Of a DNA stretch of 64,000 nt, positions 20,970-32,100 are shown one piece after another. Source of the stretch: Paludibacteraceae bacterium (GTDB lineage: Bacteria; Bacteroidota; Bacteroidia; Bacteroidales; Paludibacteraceae); assembly GCA_024401555.1 (NCBI GenBank), contig JAKSKV010000004.1, positions 1-64,000 on the forward strand, given 5' to 3'. The notes below the pieces were generated by a model, which had not been told where the DNA came from, did no database searches, and saw only the letters and a program-made list of their open reading frames with translations. A program made the position numbers and the translations under genes. The stretch's first letter is position 1, and each line of letters opens with the position of its first letter.

Positions 20970-23900
20970 ATGTGCGTAGATAAAAACATAAGGAGAGGCG
21001 TGTTTACGGTAGCTGTATCGTTGCTGTGGGGCATCGTTTCGGCCACTCCGTTCTCACAGGCTAACCATTCTCTTGTAAAGGATCCGGAAATTGAGGCTGC
21101 GGATTTCCAGCATATCGATGAGAAGAAGATCATCGATCAGTATCTCAAATTGCCTGAGATATCCAGTCCGATGGGTTTCACGCCCGATATGATGAATAAG
21201 GTTTCGCTGGCGAATCCAGCGGAAAAGGTGGGGCTCATACAACCTCCATATCCGAATAATCAGGGAGATTTGAGGTTGACCTATCCTTTGGAGTTCACGC
21301 CAGCCCGTATCCAGCCTTCTGTCGGTATCTCGTACTCAAGCCGGTTCGAGACCCGCAATATGGGCGAGGGATGGAATTTCGACGTGTTGCACATCTCGCT
21401 CGATACCATCCGCTATAAGAATCCTCAGGAGGCCCAGGAACTCGTCACTTGCCTTGTTGACGGTGTTCGTTATGTCTCGGCTGTGGAAGCGTGTGAAGGC
21501 GATTCTCTATTTTATTATGCTGAGACGCAACCAACATCATCTTATCTTGTACGTTATGAAAAGGAATTGAAGCATTACTATTGGAAATTAGTGAAGCAAG
21601 ACGGGTCTGTATCCTTTTTTGATTGGCGGGGAAAGAGCGATAAGGATGACGAGAATGACATTGTCTTGTGCGATGGTGCCCAATGCAAGGATAACGGTTC
21701 TCGTCTGACTGATATGGATAGGAGTCTTGCAGGAGAGTGGTATGTCACGCGACAGGAAGACCATTATGGTAATTATGTTAGCTACGTCTACAAGAATGTT
21801 GCTAACCGACCATATTTGGATTCCATTTTTGTTGGTAATAAAGGTTATGACCATTACCATACCTATTATACGTTCGGTTATGGCTTATATCAGTATACAG
21901 ATGAGGTTGAGAGTTATGGCTTTAAATCCGTATATACTCAACGACTTTCCTCTATGGAGGTGTATTTCATCAAGGATGAGGTAAAGGTACAAGAAATTGA
22001 ACATTCAACTAGTCAGAATCAACCAAGTTTATATGACAGATTAAGATCTTATTCTTTTGAATATTATCCTTTGTCTCAATACGATATCTTAAAGAATGCA
22101 AAAGAGCCAGAAGATCAAGGGAAAACCCTTCTGGCATCTATCTCTCAGGATGGTATAGGAAAACATAGGTTTGATTACTTTTATGACACAAAATTGATAG
22201 AGGATCGCCAGAACTATAGGAAATATATGGAACAGGATCCAAATGCCAAAGATGTTACACCCTACTTGGTGGATCGAACCAATAAACTTCATACAGTTCA
22301 CATACCTTTGGGTGGATGCTTCTCTGTAGATTATGATTGGATGTACTACCAGCTTCCTGATCCTACGATAGATGATGAATCATTCGTTAAAGAAGTTACT
22401 ATGAAGGAGGCCGAAAGTCTTGCCAAGGAGAATGTAAAGCATTTGTTAGTGCTGTCATATCTTCGTATCAATGATGGTGTTCTTGATAAGTCCTACAATA
22501 CGAACCATACATTCGCTTATGAAGGCGGTGTGTGGGATGACCAAGCGACTTGGTTTCATGGATTCAAAAAAGTCATTAATCAGAACCATGATGCGAATTT
22601 GGGTGATGATCCTTATCATGACGAGATGTTGTACCGTACATGGATTAAGGAGTATGGTACGGGCAAATTCGAGACGGAATCTAAAATAACCGGCGTTACT
22701 CTTCTTGATAAGGAAGGGAAAGAAAAGAAGTCTATTAAAATTTCGTACACAACAGGTTCTGTATATGGTTCGAATGTTCTTTTTAAGAATAAGGTTAATC
22801 ATACGGATACAAAGAACCAGAAGTTGTATTTACCTCGTGTGTCTTCTCAAGTAGTTTCTTGGGAAGGCGGACTAGTGGAAAAAATCTTTGCGTATAATAA
22901 TTCTGGCAATCTGTTCGATAATAACCGATGCATATATTTCACGGAGAGACCGAAAGGAACAAACGGTAAAACTGTAGAGCTCGTGTATGACAATATAACA
23001 TCGAATATAATGACAAGGGAATTACCTATGACCTTGAAACTTTGGAACGGAGGAATTGGAAGTGAACGATATGGGGCAATTAACCTCACTTATGAGGATA
23101 AGCACTCCCCGGAGAAGATCACGTCAGTGGAGGAGTCATATTTCAACCAAAAACTATCAAGGAAGATCAGTTACCAATATGATAAAGATGGTAATATGAC
23201 ACATATCATCTATCCTAAAGATGCGAACAATGAACAGAAGAAGGTGGATTTTCTATATGATAGACGTTTTAATATGTACTTGAACCGTATTGATAACAGT
23301 TTGGGATATCGTACGGAATTGGAGGATTATGATTACCGTTATGGTGTGGCAAGGACTATATTTGACCGTAATGGTGTCAGAATGAAGCGAGAGATTGATG
23401 ACATGGGGCGTGTAAGAAAGATAATTGCGCCGAATGAAATCGAAACTAACTCCCCTTATTCGGTTAAGTTTGAATATGTAAAGTTAAATAAGTTGGAGGA
23501 TATTCCGGACTATGTCTATTTTGAGGATCTATTACATGCGGAATTGTATCTCAATAAGACTGTTGAGAGTTTTCGTGAGGATGTCTTGAATAATAACTTT
23601 GCAAGTGTATTGGATGCGGTATCTCAAGCAACTGGTGTAGATGCTGAAAAGATTTGTACAGCCGACTGGACTTATCCTGAGGAGGCAATGGTGGATGAGG
23701 TGGACGCTGATGCGAGAAGATGTTTCTGTGTAGACCAGGCTCAACCTAATTATGCGCTCACTACGTTTAACCAATCTACTGGGCACAATACTTATACTTT
23801 CGTTGATGGATTTGGCCGAATAATCCAGTCAAAGGATCAACGGCTCGTAACCATGGACCAAAGTGGAGGAGGTGCGGGTAAGCATGATTTCATTGAGTCG

Positions 23901-26090
23901 GAGATGTATTTGGTCTCTGGCAGAACTGTGTACGATGGTTTCGGAAGAGAGATTCTGAAGAATTCGTATTTATTGGAGGAGAAGGGAGATGAAAAGGTAT
24001 ATACAGCTAAGGCATCCAAAACTATAGCTTTAGAACAAACATTTGACGAGTTGGACCGCATCCGCATGGTAGATGACGATAAGGCGAATAAAGTATATAA
24101 ATATCAGATGTCGGAGGATGGAGAACTCACAATGAATGAGACGGTGACTGAGCAATCCGGAAAGAGGTATGGTGTAGAGAATCGATATGATATAAGAGGA
24201 AATCTTGTGTACAATTTATGTGAGGATCCTGCAAAGTTGTGTTTTAGGGAAATAACATATAGGTATGATGCCTTAAACCATATCAATTCTATTTTTGGTC
24301 ATGGAACCTCAGTTTCCTATACATACGATGATTTGGGTAGAGCTATAACTCGTACAGAGAATGGTATGACAACAAAATTCGAATATGATAATGCGGACAA
24401 TCTTCTTTCTGAGTCCCGTCCAGATGGGACTCAGGTCTCATATGGATACAAGTTGGGCCAACTTAAAACGATTCAATATAAGAAGGGTGACTTAAGTGAG
24501 CTGGTGAAACTTGATTATGGTAAGAATAATGCAAAGCATAACCGAGTGGGGCTTTTGTGTTATGTCCAGGATGCGACGGGTGTTCAGGAGATGTATTATA
24601 ACAAAATGGGCGGAATTAGCAAGATACGAAAATCAATAGTGGCGCCTAATAAGGAGATAGAGACATACGAGATGAAATGGGATTACGATTCGTGGAACCA
24701 TCTTACTCAAGTCGTTTATCCTGATCAGGAGAAGGTGTCTTATTCGTATAATCTGAACGGATTGGTGACCTCCATCACAGGAGATAAATCATATACCTAT
24801 AAGTATGCACAGTCAATGGGTTATGATGAGTTGGGCAATTTGATCCATGTGCAATACAACAATGGAGACGACAACTACTTTTCATATCTGGAAAATACAT
24901 GTGATATGATATCGGCGTCTGTTTTTTCTGATAAGAAGAATGAAGATATCTTCGGAACAAGATCTATGGATGAGTCTTCCTCCGTTTATTTCGTAAATGA
25001 CGTCTTAGTCAGTAAAATGGTAAATTCCGTCGATCTGTGGGGGCGTGTATGGGATGCGTCAGGAGAGTACACTGAATTAGGTAATTCAAAGACTTCTTAT
25101 AATGTCTCTTATAGTTATGGTGGGTGGAATAAGAATTCTGCTGACGAATCCTATGTACATGAAAGCAATGGTGTCAAAGTATCGCTACATAAGCAATTAA
25201 AGTATAATTATGTCAACGCAGGCTGTCCGTATTTAGCTTCTGTGGAGGAGGAAATCACTCGTGACGGCGTAACGGAAAAGGCGACTAAAACAATTCAGTA
25301 TAATCCTAACAACGATATGTCTGATCAAGGATCAAATAGATATGTTTATGATTATAATAAAAAATTGTTAGGAGTGGTTGATAATGGCTATGTCTCTGTT
25401 TATTTCAATGATGCGTTTGGAGAGAACGTGGTGGCGATAAATGGGGGTGGCGAAAATGTATTCGTTAATTCGGAATGGCAGCAGGGAAATACTTCAATAG
25501 CCGAGCAGTTCCCTTTACGGTTGAATGCATTTTTCGAAATGGATGCAGACAGCAACTACTATAAGCATATCTTGTGGGACGATAAGGTTATAGTATCTAA
25601 ATTAGGTAATGCTAAGAGTTATGGAGAGAATGCAAGAAGGGAGGTTAGAGCTGGAGCTGACTATGATGGTGTAAAACCGGATTATAAGGTTCTGTATGAT
25701 CATGCATATGAAAAACTTGCTTCCACGTATGCTTTGCTTGGAGTTCCTTTCCAGGTAGAGAAGGTCGATTACAAGGAGCCTCAAGATGTTGTATTGAGAA
25801 GTTCGAATATCGGAACAGGGAATGATGAGTGTGAACCTACCCAGTATTATTATCATTGGTTGAGTGGTGACCGTTTGGTTTATTTGTCGGATATAGAGGG
25901 CGAGGTGACGGAGCTGGTTATGGAAAACCCTGAACGTCTATCGATATCAGTACAAAGGCCGTCTTGGTCTACTCCTTATAGAAGTAAGGATGGTTTTTAC
26001 GATATGATTCATCATTATCTTGTAAGAGATAATGTCTATGATCTTAATCTGGGCGTTCAGTTGAATGGCGTCGTTAACCTTGAGAAGTAA
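20970..26090 (+). CDS. RHS/YD-repeat exported protein with decayed core
   Basis: A 1706-residue RHS-type protein. The N terminus has a signal-like hydrophobic stretch (residues 10-26). An SpvB-like opening follows (NQGDLRLTYPLEFTPARIQP, then NMGEGWNFDV). Long YD-repeat regions include YRYDALNHINSIFGHGTSVS and YTYDDLGRAITRTENGM. The C terminus lines up with the RHS core of the next gene (YYYHWLSGDRLVYLSDIEGEV, then SWSTPY). It has lost the HxDHLGS motif, the GARYxxP motif and the DPxG cleavage site, and ends about 30 residues later with no separate tip. A base-composition break near 21500 separates a GC-richer export segment from an AT-richer body. It is probably a structural or degenerate partner of the next gene; no enzyme activity is visible. 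Confidence 0.8.
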   Translation: MCVDKNIRRGVFTVAVSLLWGIVSATPFSQANHSLVKDPEIEAADFQHIDEKKIIDQYLKLPEISSPMGFTPDMMNKVSLANPAEKVGLIQPPYPNNQGDLRLTYPLEFTPARIQPSVGISYSSRFETRNMGEGWNFDVLHISLDTIRYKNPQEAQELVTCLVDGVRYVSAVEACEGDSLFYYAETQPTSSYLVRYEKELKHYYWKLVKQDGSVSFFDWRGKSDKDDENDIVLCDGAQCKDNGSRLTDMDRSLAGEWYVTRQEDHYGNYVSYVYKNVANRPYLDSIFVGNKGYDHYHTYYTFGYGLYQYTDEVESYGFKSVYTQRLSSMEVYFIKDEVKVQEIEHSTSQNQPSLYDRLRSYSFEYYPLSQYDILKNAKEPEDQGKTLLASISQDGIGKHRFDYFYDTKLIEDRQNYRKYMEQDPNAKDVTPYLVDRTNKLHTVHIPLGGCFSVDYDWMYYQLPDPTIDDESFVKEVTMKEAESLAKENVKHLLVLSYLRINDGVLDKSYNTNHTFAYEGGVWDDQATWFHGFKKVINQNHDANLGDDPYHDEMLYRTWIKEYGTGKFETESKITGVTLLDKEGKEKKSIKISYTTGSVYGSNVLFKNKVNHTDTKNQKLYLPRVSSQVVSWEGGLVEKIFAYNNSGNLFDNNRCIYFTERPKGTNGKTVELVYDNITSNIMTRELPMTLKLWNGGIGSERYGAINLTYEDKHSPEKITSVEESYFNQKLSRKISYQYDKDGNMTHIIYPKDANNEQKKVDFLYDRRFNMYLNRIDNSLGYRTELEDYDYRYGVARTIFDRNGVRMKREIDDMGRVRKIIAPNEIETNSPYSVKFEYVKLNKLEDIPDYVYFEDLLHAELYLNKTVESFREDVLNNNFASVLDAVSQATGVDAEKICTADWTYPEEAMVDEVDADARRCFCVDQAQPNYALTTFNQSTGHNTYTFVDGFGRIIQSKDQRLVTMDQSGGGAGKHDFIESEMYLVSGRTVYDGFGREILKNSYLLEEKGDEKVYTAKASKTIALEQTFDELDRIRMVDDDKANKVYKYQMSEDGELTMNETVTEQSGKRYGVENRYDIRGNLVYNLCEDPAKLCFREITYRYDALNHINSIFGHGTSVSYTYDDLGRAITRTENGMTTKFEYDNADNLLSESRPDGTQVSYGYKLGQLKTIQYKKGDLSELVKLDYGKNNAKHNRVGLLCYVQDATGVQEMYYNKMGGISKIRKSIVAPNKEIETYEMKWDYDSWNHLTQVVYPDQEKVSYSYNLNGLVTSITGDKSYTYKYAQSMGYDELGNLIHVQYNNGDDNYFSYLENTCDMISASVFSDKKNEDIFGTRSMDESSSVYFVNDVLVSKMVNSVDLWGRVWDASGEYTELGNSKTSYNVSYSYGGWNKNSADESYVHESNGVKVSLHKQLKYNYVNAGCPYLASVEEEITRDGVTEKATKTIQYNPNNDMSDQGSNRYVYDYNKKLLGVVDNGYVSVYFNDAFGENVVAINGGGENVFVNSEWQQGNTSIAEQFPLRLNAFFEMDADSNYYKHILWDDKVIVSKLGNAKSYGENARREVRAGADYDGVKPDYKVLYDHAYEKLASTYALLGVPFQVEKVDYKEPQDVVLRSSNIGTGNDECEPTQYYYHWLSGDRLVYLSDIEGEVTELVMENPERLSISVQRPSWSTPYRSKDGFYDMIHHYLVRDNVYDLNLGVQLNGVVNLEK

Positions 26091-26115
26091 TAAAAGAAGA
26101 AGGATTTATATACAT

Positions 26116-29100
26116 ATGAAACGAATAGTTATCACGGTTTTATCCGCCGCATTTATGGTAGGTGCGGTTATTTACGCTAAGACGAATGGTGTTGCTCTAT
26201 TTGAGACAGCGGAGGGACAACAGCAAAAGAAGGGAAAGGTGTCATCCAATGTGATGGCGCAATCTCAAATCGAGGCGCTTCCTTTATCTGCGGACTCTTC
26301 AGAGAAGGTCGCTGTTTCCCAGGCAGTCCAACCAGTCATCTCCAAGGATGGAGCTATGACTTATTCCTCTATTCAAAAAGAGGCGGTCGTAGGATTGTAC
26401 GAAGGTCGTCATAGCGATAACCCCGCTGATAACATATTCGAGGTTGTCATCGACAAGAACCTGAAAAATACAGATATCGTAATGTTGTCGTACAAACTCA
26501 CCGGACTAGCTGATTTTGCAGGTGTCTCAATGAGCGTGAACGACCAGAAGTCCATGGGTGGTTATTTGGTCTCCAATGCCAAGGATACTGTTGCCCATAA
26601 CGAGCAGCTGAATCCCGCATGGTTGCGTAAGGGTATGAACCGTTTCTTGTTCAGTGTGCCCGCTCCTTCATATGGATATAGAATATCCGATTTGCAAGTG
26701 CGGATTATTCCTTCCGACAGTGAACAACCATTGGTTGTGACTGGTTCTACAATCTCATACGACAATAAGGCTTATGTGAGAGGTTATGTGACGGATCCGT
26801 CCATAAAAGTGGTTCGGGTCAATGGAAGGAGTGTTGATTTAAGTGACGGTGTCTTTGAGAGCGTTGTCGCTCTTCCGTCCGATCGCGCGGTTACTGTGGC
26901 GACTCTCTCTAACGGAAAGGATGTTGTGAAAAATGTCTTCGTAAAAAGTGGAGTTGGCGCAGATTATGTTTATGAGAAATCCAAGGATGGTTTCGAACTG
27001 GTGGCCCATATGGATACTGACAGTGATGGTTCTATTGTCGCTCCAACCGCTAGTTTGACGGTGAAATCCGGTGATATGAAGAAATCCATGGATTTGTCCG
27101 TATCCTCATTGATTGATAAGGATATGCCGTCGTTGGATTATGGCATGTATAACGTGACCGATAGTTTTAGCGGATATCGATTCTTGCCTCACGGTGAGTT
27201 GTTTGAGGGCGAGGGTGCAACTGTCGCGATGGGATATGACCGGACTAAGATTCCTAACGGATATACGGAGGATGATATCAAAACATATTACTTCGACTTG
27301 AACACGAAGCATTGGGTGGCGTTGAAGAGAGACAGCATCGATAAGGAGAAACGGATGATTCTCTCCAAGACCAACCACTTCACGGATATGATTAATGGTA
27401 TCATAGTTGTTCCTGAGTCTCCTGAAACTAATGGATTTGCCCCTACCATTATGTCGGATTTGAAACCAGCTAATCCAGTTGAGAAGGTTCAGTTAATCCA
27501 GGCTCCTACTGCGAATAGTCAAGGATCTGCTAACGTATCCTATAGTATAGAGATGCCTCCAGCAAGGAATGGAATGGCTCCTAATTTAACCATCCAATAT
27601 AGTAGTGATGGCGGTTCAGGATGGTTGGGAGACGGATGGGATTTGCGTGTTCCTACAATCTCTGTAGAGACAAGATGGGGTGTCCCAACTTATAATCCAT
27701 TGTATGAAACTGAAACATATTTATATGATGGGCAGATGATGATTGAGAATGGAGTGGGACTATCTCATCGTAATGCAGGCATGCCAAGGCAATCTGGAGC
27801 AGTATTGTTTTTCCCTAGAAGGGAGGGAACATTCTCTAAGATAGAACGTATAGGAGATGATCCTACAAATTATGTCTGGCAGGTGACTGACGCCAAAGGT
27901 GTTAAATATACTTTTGGAAGGCTTGTCAAATATATGGTTGACACAGAAGAAGTAGATGAGTCTGGAGTACCTGTGAAAAAAGAAAAAAGTCATGTCGAAG
28001 GGTCTATAAGTGGTTTGTCGCTAAATTATTCTCTTGGTTCTTTGAGCACAGATTCTGTTGTTTCAGAGTGGCGAGTCACCAGAGTAGAAGATGTGCATGG
28101 TGACTATGTAGAATACAAGTATAAGAACGTGAGCGAGAATATTTTGGGGAACGACCTAAAAGCATCAGCGTTGTATCTGGATTCTATATGTGTAGGAAAT
28201 GTAGGAGAAAAGCCGCATACTGTGGTCACGTTTAAGAATAGAGCATCTGGCAAGTTGAAAACTAGAAGCTCCGGTAATTATGGGTATCTTACATCTTCAA
28301 ACGCATTATTGGAGGATATCTCCATTTACTTTGAGGGCAAATATCTGAGAGGATATCATTTCCATTATAAGAAGGGCGACTTTTACGCTGATTTATTAGA
28401 CAAAATAACGCAGTTTGATGCGGATGGAAATGAATTTAATAGTCATAGCCTCGTATATAAGAGTATGTCTGGTATGCCACTCTATTCAGATAGAATTCAA
28501 GAATATAAATCCGAAAAGTCGATAAATGGCAATCTCTTTGAAAAACTTATGGAGAAATTCGATTCGTATGATCCGAAGATGTCCATGTTAAATGCTAACG
28601 GAACTGATTTCGCTTATTCGGCTGGTGGTGGCTTATATTTGGGATGGGGACCCTTAGCCGCTGGAGCGTCGTACTCATATATTTATGACAAGGTTTATGG
28701 AAAAGAGACGTTGATAGATATTGATGGAGATGGAATCCCGGATAAGGTCACTTGCGATGGTGGTAAAGTAAAATACCAGAAGGGTCTTGTAGGTACGAAA
28801 GATTTTGGCCGTGTAATACCAATTCCGACCCTCGGTAGTTTTTTTGAACACAAGGCATCTGGAAACGAGTGGGGAAATCAGGATGTTATTGGAGTCGGAA
28901 ACTTATCGACAGGGGTTAATTATACCTCAATGGTTGAGAAGAATCGTACTAGAATTTATTTTATGGATTTCAATGCTGATGGATTGGTGGACGTTGCTTA
29001 TAGAGGCACGGTCTATTTCAATAGAATTGGTCCAGATGGTGTTCCCTCCTTCTATCCATATTCGTATGATACTCCAAACGTTATGAGTAGGGCGAAACTT

Positions 29101-32100
29101 CCTTCATCCCTTGTGTTGACAACGGGGGAATATACAAAAGAACAAGAGGATGAGTCTCCACTCCTGGATGCGGTAAGAGTATGGAAAGCCCCTTTTAATG
29201 GAACTATTGATATTCAATCGGTGGTGAAAGTCGCTCCAAGTCAGACATCGCCTGAGGATAACCGTAAAAACTATGATGGAGTTCATTGCGCAATTCAAAT
29301 AGGAGGAGAAGTGGTTTTGCGAGAAAAAAACATAGGTCCAAGTGAGACGAGGTTTTTGAATGCAACCTCTAAGAATGTCAAAAAGGGTGATTATGTTTAT
29401 TTTAGAACTAATTCCATCAAGCAAGGAATAGGTGACTTAGTATCATGGGATCCGGTGATTACTTATCAATCTATTAGCTTAGATGGTGTAACCTATACTG
29501 GAACAGACATTGCATCGAATTTTGTTGATGAAAATGGATTAAGTTTGTTTCGTTATCGTGCGAGTGAGGATTATGTCTGGTCATTCTTCAATTGCTTGCC
29601 TGTGGAAAGTGGATCAGCATTGGAAATCAAAGGACTTCCAGTTAAGAACGTAGTTACCGATGCTGATGTTAAATTCGTCATTAAATATCGTTACTATAAT
29701 GGTGATGCTACGATCCAAGATCAAGTGCCTTTAGTTACGTTTGAGTACCCGCGAGAGGCGGTAACTTCAGCCGGAGGAGTGCCAGTGGTTTCGTACATAA
29801 ATCAAAATGCTTGTGAGATTGGAGGTGATGGAATTGTTAGAGTCACACTACCAGACGATGACAATAGCTATACGTTAGTATTCTCGATCGAATCGGATGC
29901 TCGCATTCCATTTGAGACAGACTTATCCAATGAGTCAAATGGAATATGGTGGAGGCCTGTTGTCTCCGGTTATGAAAATCTGACGATTCTGCCATCCAGA
30001 CCTTTGTATAACCATATTAACAGTTATGCGGTGCCTTCGACTCTCGTCGTTAAAGATCGCTTGTTAGAGGTTAAGTCAGAAAACCCAGGTAAGGATGTGA
30101 CTGCAGACAATAGCATATACGTTAAAGTTTCAGGTGAAACATCGGATATGAGTCTTTTCTTATACGCATCTGATGGTAGAAGCATTCGTTTGACTAATGG
30201 TTCCATGTTATCTTCAGATGAGATAGAATCTATAAGTGGCCAAAAAATTCGTTTAGTCGCATATAAGAACAAGAATTACACCGAACAAGTTAATGTAAAG
30301 GTTTCCTTTGAAAGAAACTATTTCATTAAAGAAAATAATACAATCATAAATAATTTATTAAGTGTTTCTGATGATTATGCTGTGACTGTATATGACAGTC
30401 ATAGCACATCCGATTTACAGTTAGGACTCCTATTCAGGGGATGGGGACAATTTGCGTATATGGGAAAAGACTCTGATGAAGGAGGTTTGTATGAGAGAAT
30501 TGATGATGGCAAGTGGTCGTCAGTTGTTTTAAGTGCCGATGAAATTCAGAACCAAATGGGAAACATGTCAACACTAGGTGTCGAAGGTGCCGAAGGTGAT
30601 GATGGTGGTGATTCGTCATTTGAGATGAAATTCCCAGATTTTCAAGCGATGACTTTCAAATTAGAGAATGGTGTGAGTGGATATTATGCGCCTAGTGTGG
30701 TGGATGAGTCGAAGAATGCTATAGGTGTTTTTGTAACTCGAGAGTCTCAGTCTTCGTCTCGTTATGTTAATCCGATCATAGAGGAATTGGAAGTCGGAAC
30801 AGAGGCAGTTGATGAATATTTGGGTCCATGGGATGCTATGTATATTCAAAGAAGGAATAGAATTAACGTATTTAGCGCGGGTGTTACTATCCCAAAAGGA
30901 ATGCCGAAGGTAAAAGATTTCTTGACTGGTGATTTTGCCGAGAATTTGGAAAAATACAAGGAGTATATCAAAAAAGTGAAGGAGAATGATGGTGTGGATG
31001 ATTGGTCAGGGGGATCAGATGGTTCAGGGAAATCATGGTCTTGGGTGTATTCTCATACAGTTACGAATGCCCTGGATTTGAATGGCGACGGATATCCTGA
31101 TGCTCTTCATTCGGGAGATTTTGATGATTATAAGAACAGTATAAACGTGTATTATACTACTCCCAATGGCTCTATCAGAGATTATCTAATCCCTTCTGCC
31201 TTTTTCTCAGACTCATATAATAAGACAAGAGGAAATGGAATTGTAAAATCAGAGCGTAGCGAACATGTGTTGACACTGCCTGTAGGAGGATTCTCACGTA
31301 GCGAGAATAATGCTTCGGAGTCAGCCGGTCAAAATAAAGAAATTGCTTATACTGTGACTTCTGCTGAATCGCAGGCAGTAAGTAACTCGAAGGCTGAGCA
31401 CGATTGGTATGATGTAAATGGTGATGGATTACCAGATATGCTTTTTAAAGAGGAAGTAGCATTTAATCTTGGGTATTGTTTTACCCCAAGAGTGCCATTC
31501 CAAAAAAATTCTGTATTAGCTGCATATTCATATGGTGATACGAAGGCTAAAGCTGTTTCGGTGCCAATTAAAGGTAAAGCATGCGTAGGAGCCGGATATA
31601 ATGTTGCAAAAAGTGGAACGGGAATGACCTCATATCTTTTGGATGTGAATGCGGATGGCTTACCTGATTTGATATATGCGAATTCCGGAAAAATGTACGC
31701 AAAGATAAATATAGGTAATGGATTTGGTGAATCTGTTTTAATCGCCGATAAAGCGTCTTCGGAGGAGTCTGTTTCAACCTCATTTGCGGCACATATAAAT
31801 GGTGGTGTGGAGATAGAGACTCCGTGGGGATTCACTATCACTCCGTTCCTTAATGGTTCTACATCGTGGGCAACTACCAGAACCACGTCTAGTTTCATGG
31901 ATTTCGATGGAGATGGATACCCTGATCAATTAACTTCGAATGACGAAGAATCAATGAGTGTAGTTTCCTCAAATATTGGTGCGACAAATAAATTGCAGTC
32001 AGTTATTAATCCGTTAGGAGGAAGTTTTGATATTGACTATACTCATACAGAAGCCTCGTACGACCATCCTTATGGTAAGTGGGTGATGTCTTCTCTTACG

